The notes: a model not told the origin generated them from the letters alone. A stretch of DNA of 64,000 nucleotides from Carboxylicivirga sp964602515 (GCA_964602515.1 CAZRRJ010000004.1:248001-312000); one strand, 5' to 3'; positions 44,233-53,372 are shown, counted from the first letter of the stretch. A program made the numbers and translations.

Positions 44233-45663
44233 TTACTTTACACGTTTCAAGCCCATTTCAACACCTTTTTTTAGCAGTAATTCAAAAGCTTCATCGTAAT
44301 TATTACCAATCACACCATCCAAAATAGCTTCTTTAATAATAGCCTTTAAATCTCCTATCTCCCTACAAGGCTTTAGACCAAAAGTTTTCATTATTATCTC
44401 ACCAGTAACAGGAGGTTGAAAATTCCGAACCTGATCTTTTTCTTCAATCTCCTTTAGTTTCCTGCGCACTACTTTGAAGTTTCGCATGTAACGTTTCACC
44501 TTTGCCTCATTCTTTGAGGTAATATCTGCCTCACAAAGAGTCATCAAGTCATCAATATCATCACCGGCTTCAAAAAGTAAACGACGTACAGCAGAATCTG
44601 AAACAATATCTTCACTTAAAACAATTGGCCGCATATGCAGACCTACCATCTTTTGAACGTATTTTAACTTCTCGTTCAAAGGTAGTTTCAAACGTTTGAA
44701 AATTTTAGGCACCATTTTCTCTCCAATAAAGTTATGGTTATGAAATGTCCAGCCCAATTTCTTATCGTAGCGTTTTGTTGCAGGTTTGGCTATATCATGT
44801 AAAATAGCAGACCAACGTAACCAAACATTATCTGTATTGGGTACAATGCGATCGAGTACCTCAAGGGTATGGTAAAAATTATCTTTATGAGCTCTTCCCT
44901 CAACTTTATCTACACCCTTCATAGCCTGAAACTCAGGGAAAATAATTTGTAAAAGACCTGTAACCTCCAATAACTTAAAACCTATTGAAGGTTTTTCTGC
45001 CATTACAATTTTATTTAATTCGTCAGTAATACGTTCTCCTGAAACAATACTTATACGCCCACTGGTTTTCTTAATACCTTCAAAAGTTTCTTCATCAATA
45101 CGAAAGTTAAGCTGTGTGGCAAATCGTATGGCTCGCATCATTCGTAAAGGATCATCAGAGAATGTAATAATAGGATCAAGAGGTGTTCGAATAATCTCAT
45201 TCGCTATATCATCAATACCATTAAACGGGTCAACTAATTGGCCATAATTCTCTTTGTTTAAACTAAGGGCTAAAGCATTAATTGTAAAATCACGCCTATT
45301 CTGATCATCCTCTAAAGATCCATCCTCCACTATTGGTTTACGCGAATGACGTTGATAAGACTCTTTTCGTGCCCCAACAAATTCAACTTCCAAATCTCGA
45401 TAACGTAACATGGCTGTTCCAAAATTTTTGAAAACTGTCAGGCGTAAACCTCCTAATTTCTCAGCAACCTTTGCTGCTAATTCTATTCCGCTACCTAAAA
45501 CAACCACATCAATATCCTTTGAGGGACGATCAAGGTATAAATCGCGAACAAAACCACCAATAACAAATGCTGGTTTATTCAACTCTTTACTTACATCTCT
45601 AATTGTATGAAAAACAGGATGTGTCAGATACTTTTCCATCCTTTCTCTGCCATTCTTTGTCAT
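44233..45663 (-). CDS. CCA tRNA nucleotidyltransferase / poly(A) polymerase family with HD domain
   Basis: The 476-residue protein begins with a class II nucleotidyltransferase head: FVIGGFVRDLYLDRPSKDIDVVVLG, with the DxD metal pair, and RRDFTINALAL. The neck follows (DPLRMMRAIRFATQLNFRID), then an HD domain (RWSAILHDIAKPATKRYD, GLHMRP) and a C-terminal helical part. It adds or repairs the 3' CCA end of tRNA; the HD domain would provide phosphatase or phosphodiesterase activity. The length suits the Bacteroidota CCA enzyme. The downstream TrmH-like gene suggests a tRNA-processing operon. Confidence 0.93.
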   Translation of the reverse strand: MTKNGRERMEKYLTHPVFHTIRDVSKELNKPAFVIGGFVRDLYLDRPSKDIDVVVLGSGIELAAKVAEKLGGLRLTVFKNFGTAMLRYRDLEVEFVGARKESYQRHSRKPIVEDGSLEDDQNRRDFTINALALSLNKENYGQLVDPFNGIDDIANEIIRTPLDPIITFSDDPLRMMRAIRFATQLNFRIDEETFEGIKKTSGRISIVSGERITDELNKIVMAEKPSIGFKLLEVTGLLQIIFPEFQAMKGVDKVEGRAHKDNFYHTLEVLDRIVPNTDNVWLRWSAILHDIAKPATKRYDKKLGWTFHNHNFIGEKMVPKIFKRLKLPLNEKLKYVQKMVGLHMRPIVLSEDIVSDSAVRRLLFEAGDDIDDLMTLCEADITSKNEAKVKRYMRNFKVVRRKLKEIEEKDQVRNFQPPVTGEIIMKTFGLKPCREIGDLKAIIKEAILDGVIGNNYDEAFELLLKKGVEMGLKRVK

Positions 45664-45813
45664 AATGCTGACAAAATTACGATATTATTATGGCATTCCG
45701 GCCATTTACTGACAATATCACTTTTGGCACAATCATTGATATTTAAACATCTATATTTGTAGATATTTTGAATTAATTATTAACTTTGTAACATTCACAT
45801 AAAAAAAAGAACC

Positions 45814-46176
45814 ATGGTACAACATTTAACAAACGATACGTTTAAAGAAAAAGTATTTAATTACATTGATAATAAAGAGTGGAAATTTGAAGGTGACAAG
45901 CCAGCTGTGATTGATTTTTACGCTGATTGGTGTGGCCCCTGTAAAATGGTAAGTCCAATTCTTGATGAGCTATCAGCCGAATTTGAAGGTCAGATAGATA
46001 TTTATAAAGTAGACACTGAAAAGGAACGTGAATTAGCCGGAGCATTTGGTATACAAAGCATACCTTCTATTCTTTTTGTACCTAATAATGGCCAGCCACA
46101 AATGGCACAAGGAGCTTTACCTAAAGATTCTTTTATTCAAGCATTTAAAGATGTTTTAAAGGTAGAAAAACTATAA
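45814..46176 (+). CDS. Thioredoxin (cytosolic)
   Basis: This 120-residue thioredoxin has the redox motif WCGPCK within VIDFYADWCGPCKMVSPIL and the cis-Pro loop SIPSILF. No signal peptide is present, so it acts in the cytosol in disulfide reduction. The start contains FKEKVFNY, which is shared with the paralogue 179 bases downstream, showing a tandem duplication. The two are in the same direction and may be co-transcribed. Confidence 0.93.
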   Translation: MVQHLTNDTFKEKVFNYIDNKEWKFEGDKPAVIDFYADWCGPCKMVSPILDELSAEFEGQIDIYKVDTEKERELAGAFGIQSIPSILFVPNNGQPQMAQGALPKDSFIQAFKDVLKVEKL

Positions 46177-46354
46177 AGAGAACTTAATCCTATGCCATGA
46201 GTTATAATTTAAACAGAAACATGGCAAACTAAATTATAGATAGCATGAAACGAGCCAAGAGAATTGAAAATCAGCGTTAGCTATTAGCATCTCTCACATG
46301 GAAGAGTTCAAATTTGGAGGGTTCCATATGGCAATAAAAGCAAAATTTAAGCAT

Positions 46355-46840
46355 ATGAAAAAGATAGTATTACTTTTTATCCTTGGCGGACTTGTTCTAA
46401 CATCGGGGACAAATAAAGTTATTTATTCAAAATCAAATACCACAAAGCGTATTACTTCTTCTGATGAAAAGAGTAATAACTCTATTATATATTTAGATGC
46501 AGCAAGCTTTAAAGAGAAGGTGTTTAACTACGAAACCAACAAAGAATGGAATTACAATGGTAAGGTACCTGCTATTCTTGATTTTTATGCTGACTGGTGT
46601 GGCCCTTGCAAGCAACTATCACCTGTTTTAGAGGAGATTCAAAAAGAATACAAAGGAAAAATCCAGATTTATAAAATCGATACGGACAAACAAAAAGAAC
46701 TAGCAGCTACGTTTGGTATCAGAAGCTTGCCAACAATCGTATTTGTTCCCATGGAAGGTGAGCCACAAGCAGCCATGGGCTTCCGTCCTAAAAATGATTT
46801 AGAAACTATGATTACCGAAATACTTAAAGTAAAAAAGTAA
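46355..46840 (+). CDS. Exported thioredoxin-like protein
   Basis: From the ATG at 46355 the protein has 161 residues: a signal or anchor (MKKIVLLFILGGLVLTSGTNK), a Ser/Lys-rich linker of about 30 residues, then a thioredoxin domain with DFYADWCGPCKQLSPVLEEI and the cis-Pro loop SLPTIVF. It is about as close to the neighbouring cytosolic thioredoxin as tandem duplicates are (shared FKEKVFNY and TNKEW/NKEW). It likely acts in the periplasm. An in-frame ATG at 46298 would add 19 polar residues before the signal and is less likely. A terminator follows. Confidence 0.88.
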   Translation: MKKIVLLFILGGLVLTSGTNKVIYSKSNTTKRITSSDEKSNNSIIYLDAASFKEKVFNYETNKEWNYNGKVPAILDFYADWCGPCKQLSPVLEEIQKEYKGKIQIYKIDTDKQKELAATFGIRSLPTIVFVPMEGEPQAAMGFRPKNDLETMITEILKVKK

Positions 46841-46865
46841 ATATTAGTAATTAGATTATGATTTG

Positions 46866-46895
46866 AAAGCCGGAGAAAAATTCTTCGGCTTTTCT
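46866..46895 (+). terminator. Terminator after the exported thioredoxin gene
   Basis: AAAGCCG (46866-46872) pairs with CGGCTTT (46886-46892) and AGAA with TTCT inside it; a T-rich tract follows. It abuts the thi promoter. Confidence 0.65.
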
Positions 46896-46926
46896 TGTTT
46901 ATAGCCCAGATATTCGTTTACCTTTG
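46895..46926 (+). promoter_or_regulatory. Bacteroidota-type promoter of the thi operon
   Basis: TTG at 46895-46897 and TACCTTTG at 46919-46926 are separated by 21 bases. Transcription would start near 46932, just before the riboswitch. Confidence 0.6.
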
Positions 46927-46935
46927 AGTCATAAT

Positions 46936-47011
46936 TTTCGGGGTGCCTTAATACACAGGCTGAGATTAAACCCATTGAACCTGATGCAGGTAATGCTGAC
47001 GCAGGGAAAGG
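46936..47011 (+). ncRNA. TPP riboswitch (THI element) of the thi operon
   Basis: The conserved segments occur in order: GGGGTGCC, GGCTGAGA, ACCC, TTGAACCTGATGCAGGTAAT and GCAGGGAAA. It binds thiamin pyrophosphate and lies 41 bases before thiS. CGGGG at 46939-46943 could instead pair with CCCCG at 47031-47035 downstream, offering a switch between ligand-bound and open forms (inference). Confidence 0.93.
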
Positions 47012-47052
47012 ATATACTCAAATTTGGCCTCCCCGTACTTATTTAACAGAAA

Positions 47053-47256
47053 ATGAACATCTTAATTAATGGGCAAGCAACTGTTATGCCCGAAAATTCT
47101 ACCATTACCGATGTGCTTTTGCATATCAAACAAATCCAAACCGGAGGTATAGCTGTGGCCATTAACGACATAGTTGTTCCCAAAGGTAAGTGGGCTACAT
47201 CCATGGTAGCCGAAGGAGATAAAATTCTGATTATTAAAGCAAGCCAGGGCGGCTAA
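47053..47256 (+). CDS. thiS: Sulfur carrier protein ThiS
   Basis: This 67-residue beta-grasp protein (MNILINGQATVMPENSTI, GGIAVAINDIVVPKGKW) ends with the Gly-Gly tail that is adenylated by ThiF and charged as thiocarboxylate to donate sulfur to the thiamin thiazole in ThiG. It is the first gene after the TPP riboswitch, 14 bases before thiC. The activating enzyme ThiF is not encoded in this operon. Confidence 0.95.
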   Translation: MNILINGQATVMPENSTITDVLLHIKQIQTGGIAVAINDIVVPKGKWATSMVAEGDKILIIKASQGG

Positions 47257-47270
47257 CAGATCCACACACT

Positions 47271-49088
47271 ATGACTAAAGGTAAAATATCACAAAAAGGC
47301 ATTACAACTGGCCCTTTTCCTAATTCGAAAAAGATTTATGAAGAAGGTTCCATTCACAAAGTAAAAGTACCACATCGGTCTATTGAGCTAAGCGACACAA
47401 AAACAGCTGATGGAGAACTCATTAAAAACCCGCCCATTACCGTTTACGATACCAGCGGACCATATACCGATCCGGAATATAAAGTAGATCTGGAAAAAGG
47501 GTTACCAAAAATAAGAGCACAATGGATTAAAGATCGTAATGATGTTGAGGAAATGACGCAACTCAGTTCTGAATACGGTCAAATGCGATTAGGCGACTCC
47601 TCTCTCGATCATTTGCGCTTTGATCATGTTAGCAGTAAGCCTTTAAAAGCAAAAAACGGCCTTTGCGCAACACAATATTACTATGCATGCCAGGGCATTA
47701 TAACGCCTGAGATGGAGTACGTTGCTATTCGCGAAAACCAACAATTACAGCAAGTTCGTGAAGAATACCGTCAACACCGCGGTCAGTGCTTTGGAGCACA
47801 AATTCCGGAAAAAGAAGTAACACCTGAATTTGTACGGGACGAGGTTGCGGCAGGACGTGCTATAATACCAGCTAACATTAACCACCCCGAATCCGAACCA
47901 ATGATTATTGGCCGTAATTTTTTGGTCAAGATTAATGCAAATATTGGTAACTCACCTACAACATCATCCATTGAAGAAGAAGTTGAAAAAGCCGTGTGGG
48001 CCGTGCGTTGGGGGGCTGACACCATTATGGATCTTTCAACAGGTGATAATATTCATGAAACACGAGAATGGATTATACGTAACTCTCCGGTTCCTGTCGG
48101 GACTGTTCCTTTATATCAGGCTCTTGAAAAAGTTAAAGGTGATGTTGAGAAACTGACATGGGAAATATACCGCGATACCTTAATTGAACAGGCTGAGCAA
48201 GGCGTTGATTATTTTACCATTCATGCAGGACTGCTGTGGAAACACATTCCAGCCACCATTAAACGTGTAACAGGTATTGTTTCTCGTGGCGGATCTATTA
48301 TGGCTAAGTGGATGTTGTACCATCACAAACAAAATTTCCTGTATACGCACTTTAACGAGATTTGTGACATATTGGCAGCTTATGATGTTGGTGTTTCATT
48401 AGGTGACGGCTTACGCCCTGGCTCAATTGCTGATGCCAATGACAGGGCTCAATTTGGAGAGTTAGAAGCCTTGGGCGAACTCACGCAAATTGCAAAGAAA
48501 AAGTATGTTCAAGTCATCATTGAAGGGCCGGGTCATGTACCAATGCAAGGCATTAAAGAAAATATGGATTTACAATTAAAGCACTGTAATGAAGCTCCTT
48601 TTTATACTTTAGGCCCTTTAACAACCGATATAGCACCCGGTTACGACCATATCACATCTGCAATTGGCGGAGCAATGATAGCATGGCAGGGAACAGCAAT
48701 GCTATGCTATGTAACACCTAAAGAACATTTAGGGCTACCAGATAAACACGATGTTAAAACAGGTGTAATAACCTACAAACTGGCAGCTCATGCCGCCGAT
48801 ATAGCAAAAGGTTTCCCGGGAGCTCAGTTCAGAGATTATGCCATGAGTAAAGCTCGTTTTGAATTTCGGTGGAAAGATCAGTTCTCCCTAGCTCTTGATC
48901 CGGAAACTGCAATGCAGTACCATGATAAAACATTACCTGATGAGGGCTACAAATCATCTCATTTTTGTTCAATGTGCGGAGAGCATTTTTGTTCGATGAA
49001 AAGCACGATGGAAGTAAGGGATTTAGCAAAAAAACTGGAAAATAAAAAAGAATTATTCAAAGAATCGGGTGGAGAGCTATATATGTAA
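47271..49088 (+). CDS. thiC: Phosphomethylpyrimidine synthase ThiC
   Basis: This 605-residue radical SAM-type enzyme converts aminoimidazole ribotide to HMP-phosphate. Conserved parts include GKPLKAKNGLCATQYYYA-like residues near 130, NIGNSPTTSSIEEEVEKAVWAV, SRGGSIMAKWM, DGLRPGSIADANDRAQ and the C-terminal cluster motif SSHFCSMCGEHFCSMK, with Cys spacing CX2CX4C. An N-terminal extension of about 60 residues (PFPNSKKIY...) is normal. It is the second gene of the riboswitch-controlled operon. Confidence 0.97.
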   Translation: MTKGKISQKGITTGPFPNSKKIYEEGSIHKVKVPHRSIELSDTKTADGELIKNPPITVYDTSGPYTDPEYKVDLEKGLPKIRAQWIKDRNDVEEMTQLSSEYGQMRLGDSSLDHLRFDHVSSKPLKAKNGLCATQYYYACQGIITPEMEYVAIRENQQLQQVREEYRQHRGQCFGAQIPEKEVTPEFVRDEVAAGRAIIPANINHPESEPMIIGRNFLVKINANIGNSPTTSSIEEEVEKAVWAVRWGADTIMDLSTGDNIHETREWIIRNSPVPVGTVPLYQALEKVKGDVEKLTWEIYRDTLIEQAEQGVDYFTIHAGLLWKHIPATIKRVTGIVSRGGSIMAKWMLYHHKQNFLYTHFNEICDILAAYDVGVSLGDGLRPGSIADANDRAQFGELEALGELTQIAKKKYVQVIIEGPGHVPMQGIKENMDLQLKHCNEAPFYTLGPLTTDIAPGYDHITSAIGGAMIAWQGTAMLCYVTPKEHLGLPDKHDVKTGVITYKLAAHAADIAKGFPGAQFRDYAMSKARFEFRWKDQFSLALDPETAMQYHDKTLPDEGYKSSHFCSMCGEHFCSMKSTMEVRDLAKKLENKKELFKESGGELYM

Positions 49089-49129
49089 GGAATATGCACT
49101 ATTTTCGTGGCAGATTAAAACTAAACTTT

Positions 49130-49738
49130 ATGAAGCCAATTGTAATTTGCTATCCAACAAAATTAAACAAGGAAATTGAAGCTATTAATGCATTGTTTGA
49201 GGCAGGTTTGGAAATACTTCACGTACGAAAACCAGCCTTTAACGAAACAGAAATGCAAGCATGGATTGATTCCGTAGACTCTAAGCACCAGAGTAAAATT
49301 GTTGTACACAGTCATCTTGCTATTGTTGAACCAAAGGGTTTAAGAGGCGTTCATTTCACGTCTTACAACAGGCATTTAATTGACAACTATAGCGATAAGG
49401 TATTGCCTAAAAGTATATCGGTACACTCAATGAGCGAGCTTATTAACCTGAGTTCATCATTTAACTATGCTTTGTTGAGTCCGGTTTTTGAAAGTATTTC
49501 TAAAGAAGGTTACGGGCCCGCAATTGACCAGAACATTCTTAAAAATTACTTATCGAAAGCTCACGAGGTACCTGTACTTGCCTTAGGTGGAATTGATCAC
49601 AAAAATGTAGATGTAGCAAAAGACCTTGGGTTTGATGGCGTTGTATTACACGGACACCTGTGGGCACAATTTGAAAAAGACGGTGACATTGACGGCGTTG
49701 TAGAACGCTTTAAGGAAGTCACTGAAAAATGGACTTAA
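49130..49738 (+). CDS. ThiE/TenI-like protein
   Basis: From the Met at 49130 the protein has 202 residues of a TIM barrel: LFEAGLEILHVRKPAF, KIVVHSHLAIVE, LLSPVFESISKEGYGP and VLALGGIDHKNV. It resembles thiamin-phosphate synthase but departs from it at the pyrophosphate-binding loop (no NDHVELA segment), whereas the second homologue at 50503 keeps it. A thiazole tautomerase (TenI) role is therefore inferred. The frame opens at 49094 just after thiC; the extra 12 residues (MHYFRGRLKLNF) look unrelated. Spacing to thiD is 4 bases. Confidence 0.75.
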   Translation: MKPIVICYPTKLNKEIEAINALFEAGLEILHVRKPAFNETEMQAWIDSVDSKHQSKIVVHSHLAIVEPKGLRGVHFTSYNRHLIDNYSDKVLPKSISVHSMSELINLSSSFNYALLSPVFESISKEGYGPAIDQNILKNYLSKAHEVPVLALGGIDHKNVDVAKDLGFDGVVLHGHLWAQFEKDGDIDGVVERFKEVTEKWT

Positions 49739-49742
49739 AAAA

Positions 49743-50492
49743 ATGAACAAACGACCTTATGTACTGACCATTGCCGGTTTTGACCCAAGTAGTGGTGCAG
49801 GTGTTACAAGTGACATAAAAACTTTTGAACAGCATAAGGTCTACGGCTTAGGTGTGCTTACTTCGGTAACATATCAGAATGAAGCATTGTTTAGTGGTGT
49901 TAAATGGTTAGCTTTTGAAGAAATTGAAAAACAATTAGAACCATTAAAAGCCTATGCCCCAAAAGCCATTAAAATTGGTTTAATTGAATCTGCAACGGTT
50001 CTGTTTAAAGTATTGAACTGGATAAAAAGAAACTGGCCGGAGTCTTTTTTAATATGGGATCCCATATTAAAAGCCTCTGCCGGATTTTCTTTCCATAAAG
50101 CACTTCACCTGGAAATTAAATCCCTTATTAAAGGGCGAATTCATCTCCTCACTCCCAATTTACCTGAATACTCACAACTGTTTGGCGAGCAGTCACCGCA
50201 AACTATAGCAGACCAACTGGCATCTTCAATTCTTATTAAAGGCGGACACCAAAAGGGTGACGAGGTATGCGATGAACTCTATAATTGCCAACAGGAAATG
50301 TTTAAAATAAGATCGCAGAAGATTAAAGGTGACCTTCAAAAGCATGGCACAGGCTGTATCCTATCATCAGCTATAGCAGCCGGAATTGCAAATGGCAATA
50401 CCTTACAAGCAGCTTGTTCACAGGCTCATTTTTATGTAAAAAAAATTATTAGCAGTAATACCTCTCTGCTTGCTTACCATTATAATGTATAA
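49743..50492 (+). CDS. thiD: Hydroxymethylpyrimidine/phosphomethylpyrimidine kinase
   Basis: ThiD phosphorylates HMP and HMP-P to HMP-PP. The 249-residue ribokinase-fold protein shows YVLTIAGFDPSSGAGVTSDIKTFE at the start, LIWDPILKASAGF, IHLLTPNLPEYSQLFG, SILIKGGHQ and HGTGCILSSAIAAGIANG, with the anion-hole/catalytic GTGC. Its end overlaps the first possible Met of the following thiE, so the genes are coupled. Confidence 0.95.
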   Translation: MNKRPYVLTIAGFDPSSGAGVTSDIKTFEQHKVYGLGVLTSVTYQNEALFSGVKWLAFEEIEKQLEPLKAYAPKAIKIGLIESATVLFKVLNWIKRNWPESFLIWDPILKASAGFSFHKALHLEIKSLIKGRIHLLTPNLPEYSQLFGEQSPQTIADQLASSILIKGGHQKGDEVCDELYNCQQEMFKIRSQKIKGDLQKHGTGCILSSAIAAGIANGNTLQAACSQAHFYVKKIISSNTSLLAYHYNV

Positions 50493-50502
50493 AATTTTAG
50501 CT

Positions 50503-51168
50503 ATGAATAAATCTATCGCCAGATTACAGTTTATAACATCGCCCGTTAAACAGCACAATTATATGGAGCAAATTACAGCAGTAGTAATGGGTGGTGCTAA
50601 CTGGATACAGCTTCGAATGAAAGAAGAACCGGCTGAAAAAATTGAGCAGGTTGCCATACAGGCGTTAAGCTATTGCATGGATAACGGTGCTACTTTTATC
50701 CTAAACGACCACGTAGAGTTAGCCGCTAAAATTGGTGCTGACGGTGTGCACTTAGGTAAAAATGACATGGCACCGGGCAAGGCCCGCGAGATACTTGGGC
50801 CACAAGCTATTATTGGCGGTACAGCCAATACTTTTGACGATATTAAACACCTGGCTGAACAAGGTGTTGACTATATTGGACTGGGACCATTCCGGTTTAC
50901 AGAAACAAAAAAGAACCTGAGTCCTGTACTTGGAATAAAAGGCTATCAGAAGCTGATTGATTCTTGCAAAAAAGAAAATATAACAATACCGATAATAGCC
51001 ATTGGGGGTTTAAAACCTGGTGATTTTCCTGATTTATTTCAAACCGGTATACATGGCGTTGCCCTTTCGTCATACATCACCCAAAATGAGCAGCCCGGAG
51101 CAGTTACCTTAGAATTATTACAAACAATTGGTAAATACAGTTCTGCTAACTGGACTAAATTTCATTAA
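50503..51168 (+). CDS. thiE: Thiamine-phosphate synthase
   Basis: ThiE couples HMP-PP with thiazole phosphate to give thiamin phosphate. From the ATG at 50503 it has 221 residues, with IQLRMKEEP, FILNDHVELAAKIGADGVHLGKNDM, IIGGTANT, YIGLGPFRFTETKK and IIAIGGLKPGDF, all typical of ThiE. Earlier Met codons at 50470 and 50485 lie inside the end of thiD. With the TenI-like gene it makes two family members in one operon. Confidence 0.92.
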   Translation: MNKSIARLQFITSPVKQHNYMEQITAVVMGGANWIQLRMKEEPAEKIEQVAIQALSYCMDNGATFILNDHVELAAKIGADGVHLGKNDMAPGKAREILGPQAIIGGTANTFDDIKHLAEQGVDYIGLGPFRFTETKKNLSPVLGIKGYQKLIDSCKKENITIPIIAIGGLKPGDFPDLFQTGIHGVALSSYITQNEQPGAVTLELLQTIGKYSSANWTKFH

Positions 51169-51198
51169 GAATACAAAGAACTTAATACATAATATAAT

Positions 51199-51972
51199 AT
51201 GTCACCACTTCAATTAGGCGATAAAACATTTCAATCGCGATTATTTACCGGAACAGGTAAATTTCCCTCTAACCAATTAATGGAAGATGCTATAATAAAC
51301 AGCGAATCAGAATTAGTAACTGTTGCTTTGCGCAGGGTAGAACTGGACAATAAGGCAGATGATATTCTGAAACATTTAAAGCACAAACGCATCAACCTTT
51401 TGCCTAATACATCCGGGGTACGTACAGCCAAGGAGGCTGTTTTTGCAGCACAACTGGCACGCGAGGCTCTAGAAACAAACTGGCTTAAACTAGAAATTCA
51501 TCCCGACCCAAAATATTTATTGCCCGATCCGGTTGAAACACTTAAAGCGGCTGAAGAATTGGTTAAGCTGGGCTTTATCGTTTTGCCCTATGTTCAAGCC
51601 GACCCGGTTTTATGTAAGCGACTGGAAGAGGTAGGTACAGCTGCTGTAATGCCATTGGGTGCACCAATAGGATCAAATCAGGGGCTGCAAACCAAAGCAA
51701 TGTTACGCATTATAATTGAACAAAGCCGTATACCTGTAGTGGTTGATGCCGGTATTGGTGCTCCATCGCATGCTGCCGACGCTATGGAAATGGGTGCTGA
51801 TGCTGTTTTGGTAAACACAGCTATTGCAGTTTCACCCAACCCAGTTCAAATGGGAATGGCCTTTAAATTGGCTGTTGAAGCAGGACGAATGGCTTTTGAA
51901 GCCAAATTGGCAAATCAATCAATGGGAGCAGAAGCTTCAAGCCCGTTGACTGCTTTTTTAAGCGAGTTGTAA
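51199..51972 (+). CDS. thiG: Thiazole synthase
   Basis: ThiG condenses deoxyxylulose phosphate, dehydroglycine and ThiS thiocarboxylate to the thiamin thiazole. The 257-residue barrel shows SRLFTGTGKF, TVALRRVELD, LLPNTSGVRTAKEAV, WLKLEIHPDPKYLLPD with the Schiff-base Lys, VMPLGAPIGSNQGL, VVVDAGIGAPSHAADAMEMG and VNTAIAV. It depends on ThiH (next gene) for dehydroglycine and on a ThiF-like enzyme from elsewhere. Confidence 0.96.
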   Translation: MSPLQLGDKTFQSRLFTGTGKFPSNQLMEDAIINSESELVTVALRRVELDNKADDILKHLKHKRINLLPNTSGVRTAKEAVFAAQLAREALETNWLKLEIHPDPKYLLPDPVETLKAAEELVKLGFIVLPYVQADPVLCKRLEEVGTAAVMPLGAPIGSNQGLQTKAMLRIIIEQSRIPVVVDAGIGAPSHAADAMEMGADAVLVNTAIAVSPNPVQMGMAFKLAVEAGRMAFEAKLANQSMGAEASSPLTAFLSEL

Positions 51973-52041
51973 TAAAACCAGGGGCCGCTGACAGAGATTA
52001 ACAGCGGGAATAGTTAACAATTTACTACTGACTAACACGGT

Positions 52042-53160
52042 ATGAAAACTTTTGAAAAGGTACATGCATCTCATAATTGGGAAGCCACAAAAGCATCTAT
52101 ATATAATAAAACAGCAAGGGATGTTGAAAATGCTTTGACTACACCAAATGCTTCACTTGAGGATTTTAAAGCACTAATTTCACCGGCAGCTGAGGCTTAT
52201 ATTGAGCAAATGGCTCTCAAAAGCAGGGCTATTACGCAACGGCGATTTGGTAAAACCATTCAATTGTATATTCCCTTGTATTTGTCTAATGCATGTGCTA
52301 ATGCATGTGCTTATTGTGGTTTTAGTCACAATAATGATATAAAACGTGTTACACTAACTAAGCAGCAGGTATTACAGGAGATAGCCGTTATAAAAAAAAT
52401 GGGCTTTCAGCATTTGCTATTGGTTACGGGCGAACATCCGAAAGCATGTGGTTTTGATTACCTCAAAGGAATGATTGAACTGGTAAAACCACATTTTCCA
52501 TCAGTATCTATAGAGGTACAGCCCATGAAACAGGAGGAGTATGCCAGTTTAATTGAGCTGGGGCTGCATACGGTATATATATACCAGGAAACCTATCATA
52601 AAGAAAACTACGCAAGTTATCATCCACGTGGTAAAAAATCAGATTTTTCATATAGGTTAGGTACACCGGAACGGCTGGGGAAAGCACATATCCATAAAAC
52701 AGGAATTGGGTGTTTACTTGGTTTGGAGGACTGGCGTACTGATTCATTCTTTACAGCATTACATTTAAATTATCTTGAAAAGAACTACTGGCGTACAAAA
52801 TACAGCATCTCCTTCCCTCGCCTACGCCCACATGTAGGTTCGTTCCAACCCAATGTAGAGGTAAACGATAAACAGTTAGCTCAATTAATAATGGCTTACC
52901 GCATTTTTAACCCCGATGTTGACTTGTCATTATCTACCCGCGAAAGCCAAAAATTCAGAGATAACATGTTGCAATTAGGCGTAACAGCAATGAGTGCCGG
53001 ATCTAAAACAGAACCTGGTGGATATGCTGTTTACAACAAGGCTCTGGAACAATTTTCAGTCGCTGATGACCGTAGCCCGGAGGAAATGTGTTATATGATT
53101 AAAACAGGTGGGTATGAGCCTGTATGGAAAGATTGGGATAATTGCATAAATACAAAGTAA
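52042..53160 (+). CDS. thiH: 2-iminoacetate synthase ThiH
   Basis: This 372-residue radical SAM enzyme cleaves tyrosine to dehydroglycine and p-cresol for ThiG. The cluster motif CANACAYCGF (CX3CX2C) is preceded by FGKTIQLYIPLYLSNA. LLLVTGEHP, YIYQETYHKENY, GCLLGLEDWRTDSF and FPRLRPHVG are family motifs. It is the last gene of the thi operon. No terminator is obvious between it and the second TPP riboswitch. Confidence 0.96.
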   Translation: MKTFEKVHASHNWEATKASIYNKTARDVENALTTPNASLEDFKALISPAAEAYIEQMALKSRAITQRRFGKTIQLYIPLYLSNACANACAYCGFSHNNDIKRVTLTKQQVLQEIAVIKKMGFQHLLLVTGEHPKACGFDYLKGMIELVKPHFPSVSIEVQPMKQEEYASLIELGLHTVYIYQETYHKENYASYHPRGKKSDFSYRLGTPERLGKAHIHKTGIGCLLGLEDWRTDSFFTALHLNYLEKNYWRTKYSISFPRLRPHVGSFQPNVEVNDKQLAQLIMAYRIFNPDVDLSLSTRESQKFRDNMLQLGVTAMSAGSKTEPGGYAVYNKALEQFSVADDRSPEEMCYMIKTGGYEPVWKDWDNCINTK

Positions 53161-53256
53161 CAAGTAGAAAATAATCGCACGATGATATATTGACTTAGAA
53201 AATAGAATCTTGCAAGAAACCATTGTTATTAATAAGATAAAAAGGTCTTATTTTTC

Positions 53257-53287
53257 TTTGATAATACAATAAGGGCAACTACTTTTG
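53257..53287 (+). promoter_or_regulatory. Bacteroidota-type promoter of the thiamin receptor
   Basis: TTTG at 53257-53260 and TACTTTTG at 53280-53287 are separated by 19 bases, an excellent match to the phylum consensus. Transcription would start near 53293, a few bases before the riboswitch. Confidence 0.7.
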
Positions 53288-53297
53288 CGCCCGATTA

Positions 53298-53372
53298 CAA
53301 TGGGGTGCCTAATATTAACAGGCTGAGATTATACCCTTTGAACCTGGCCGGGTAATGCCGACAAGGGAAAGA
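53298..53372 (+). ncRNA. TPP riboswitch upstream of the TonB-dependent receptor
   Basis: GGGGTGCC, AGGCTGAGA, ACCC, TTTGAACCTGG, GGGTAATGCC and AAGGGAAAG occur in order, as in THI elements. It lies 54 bases before the receptor gene. CAATGGGG (53298-53305) could pair with CCTCATTG (53392-53399) in the ligand-free or ligand-bound state, giving a likely expression platform without a classic terminator. Confidence 0.92.
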
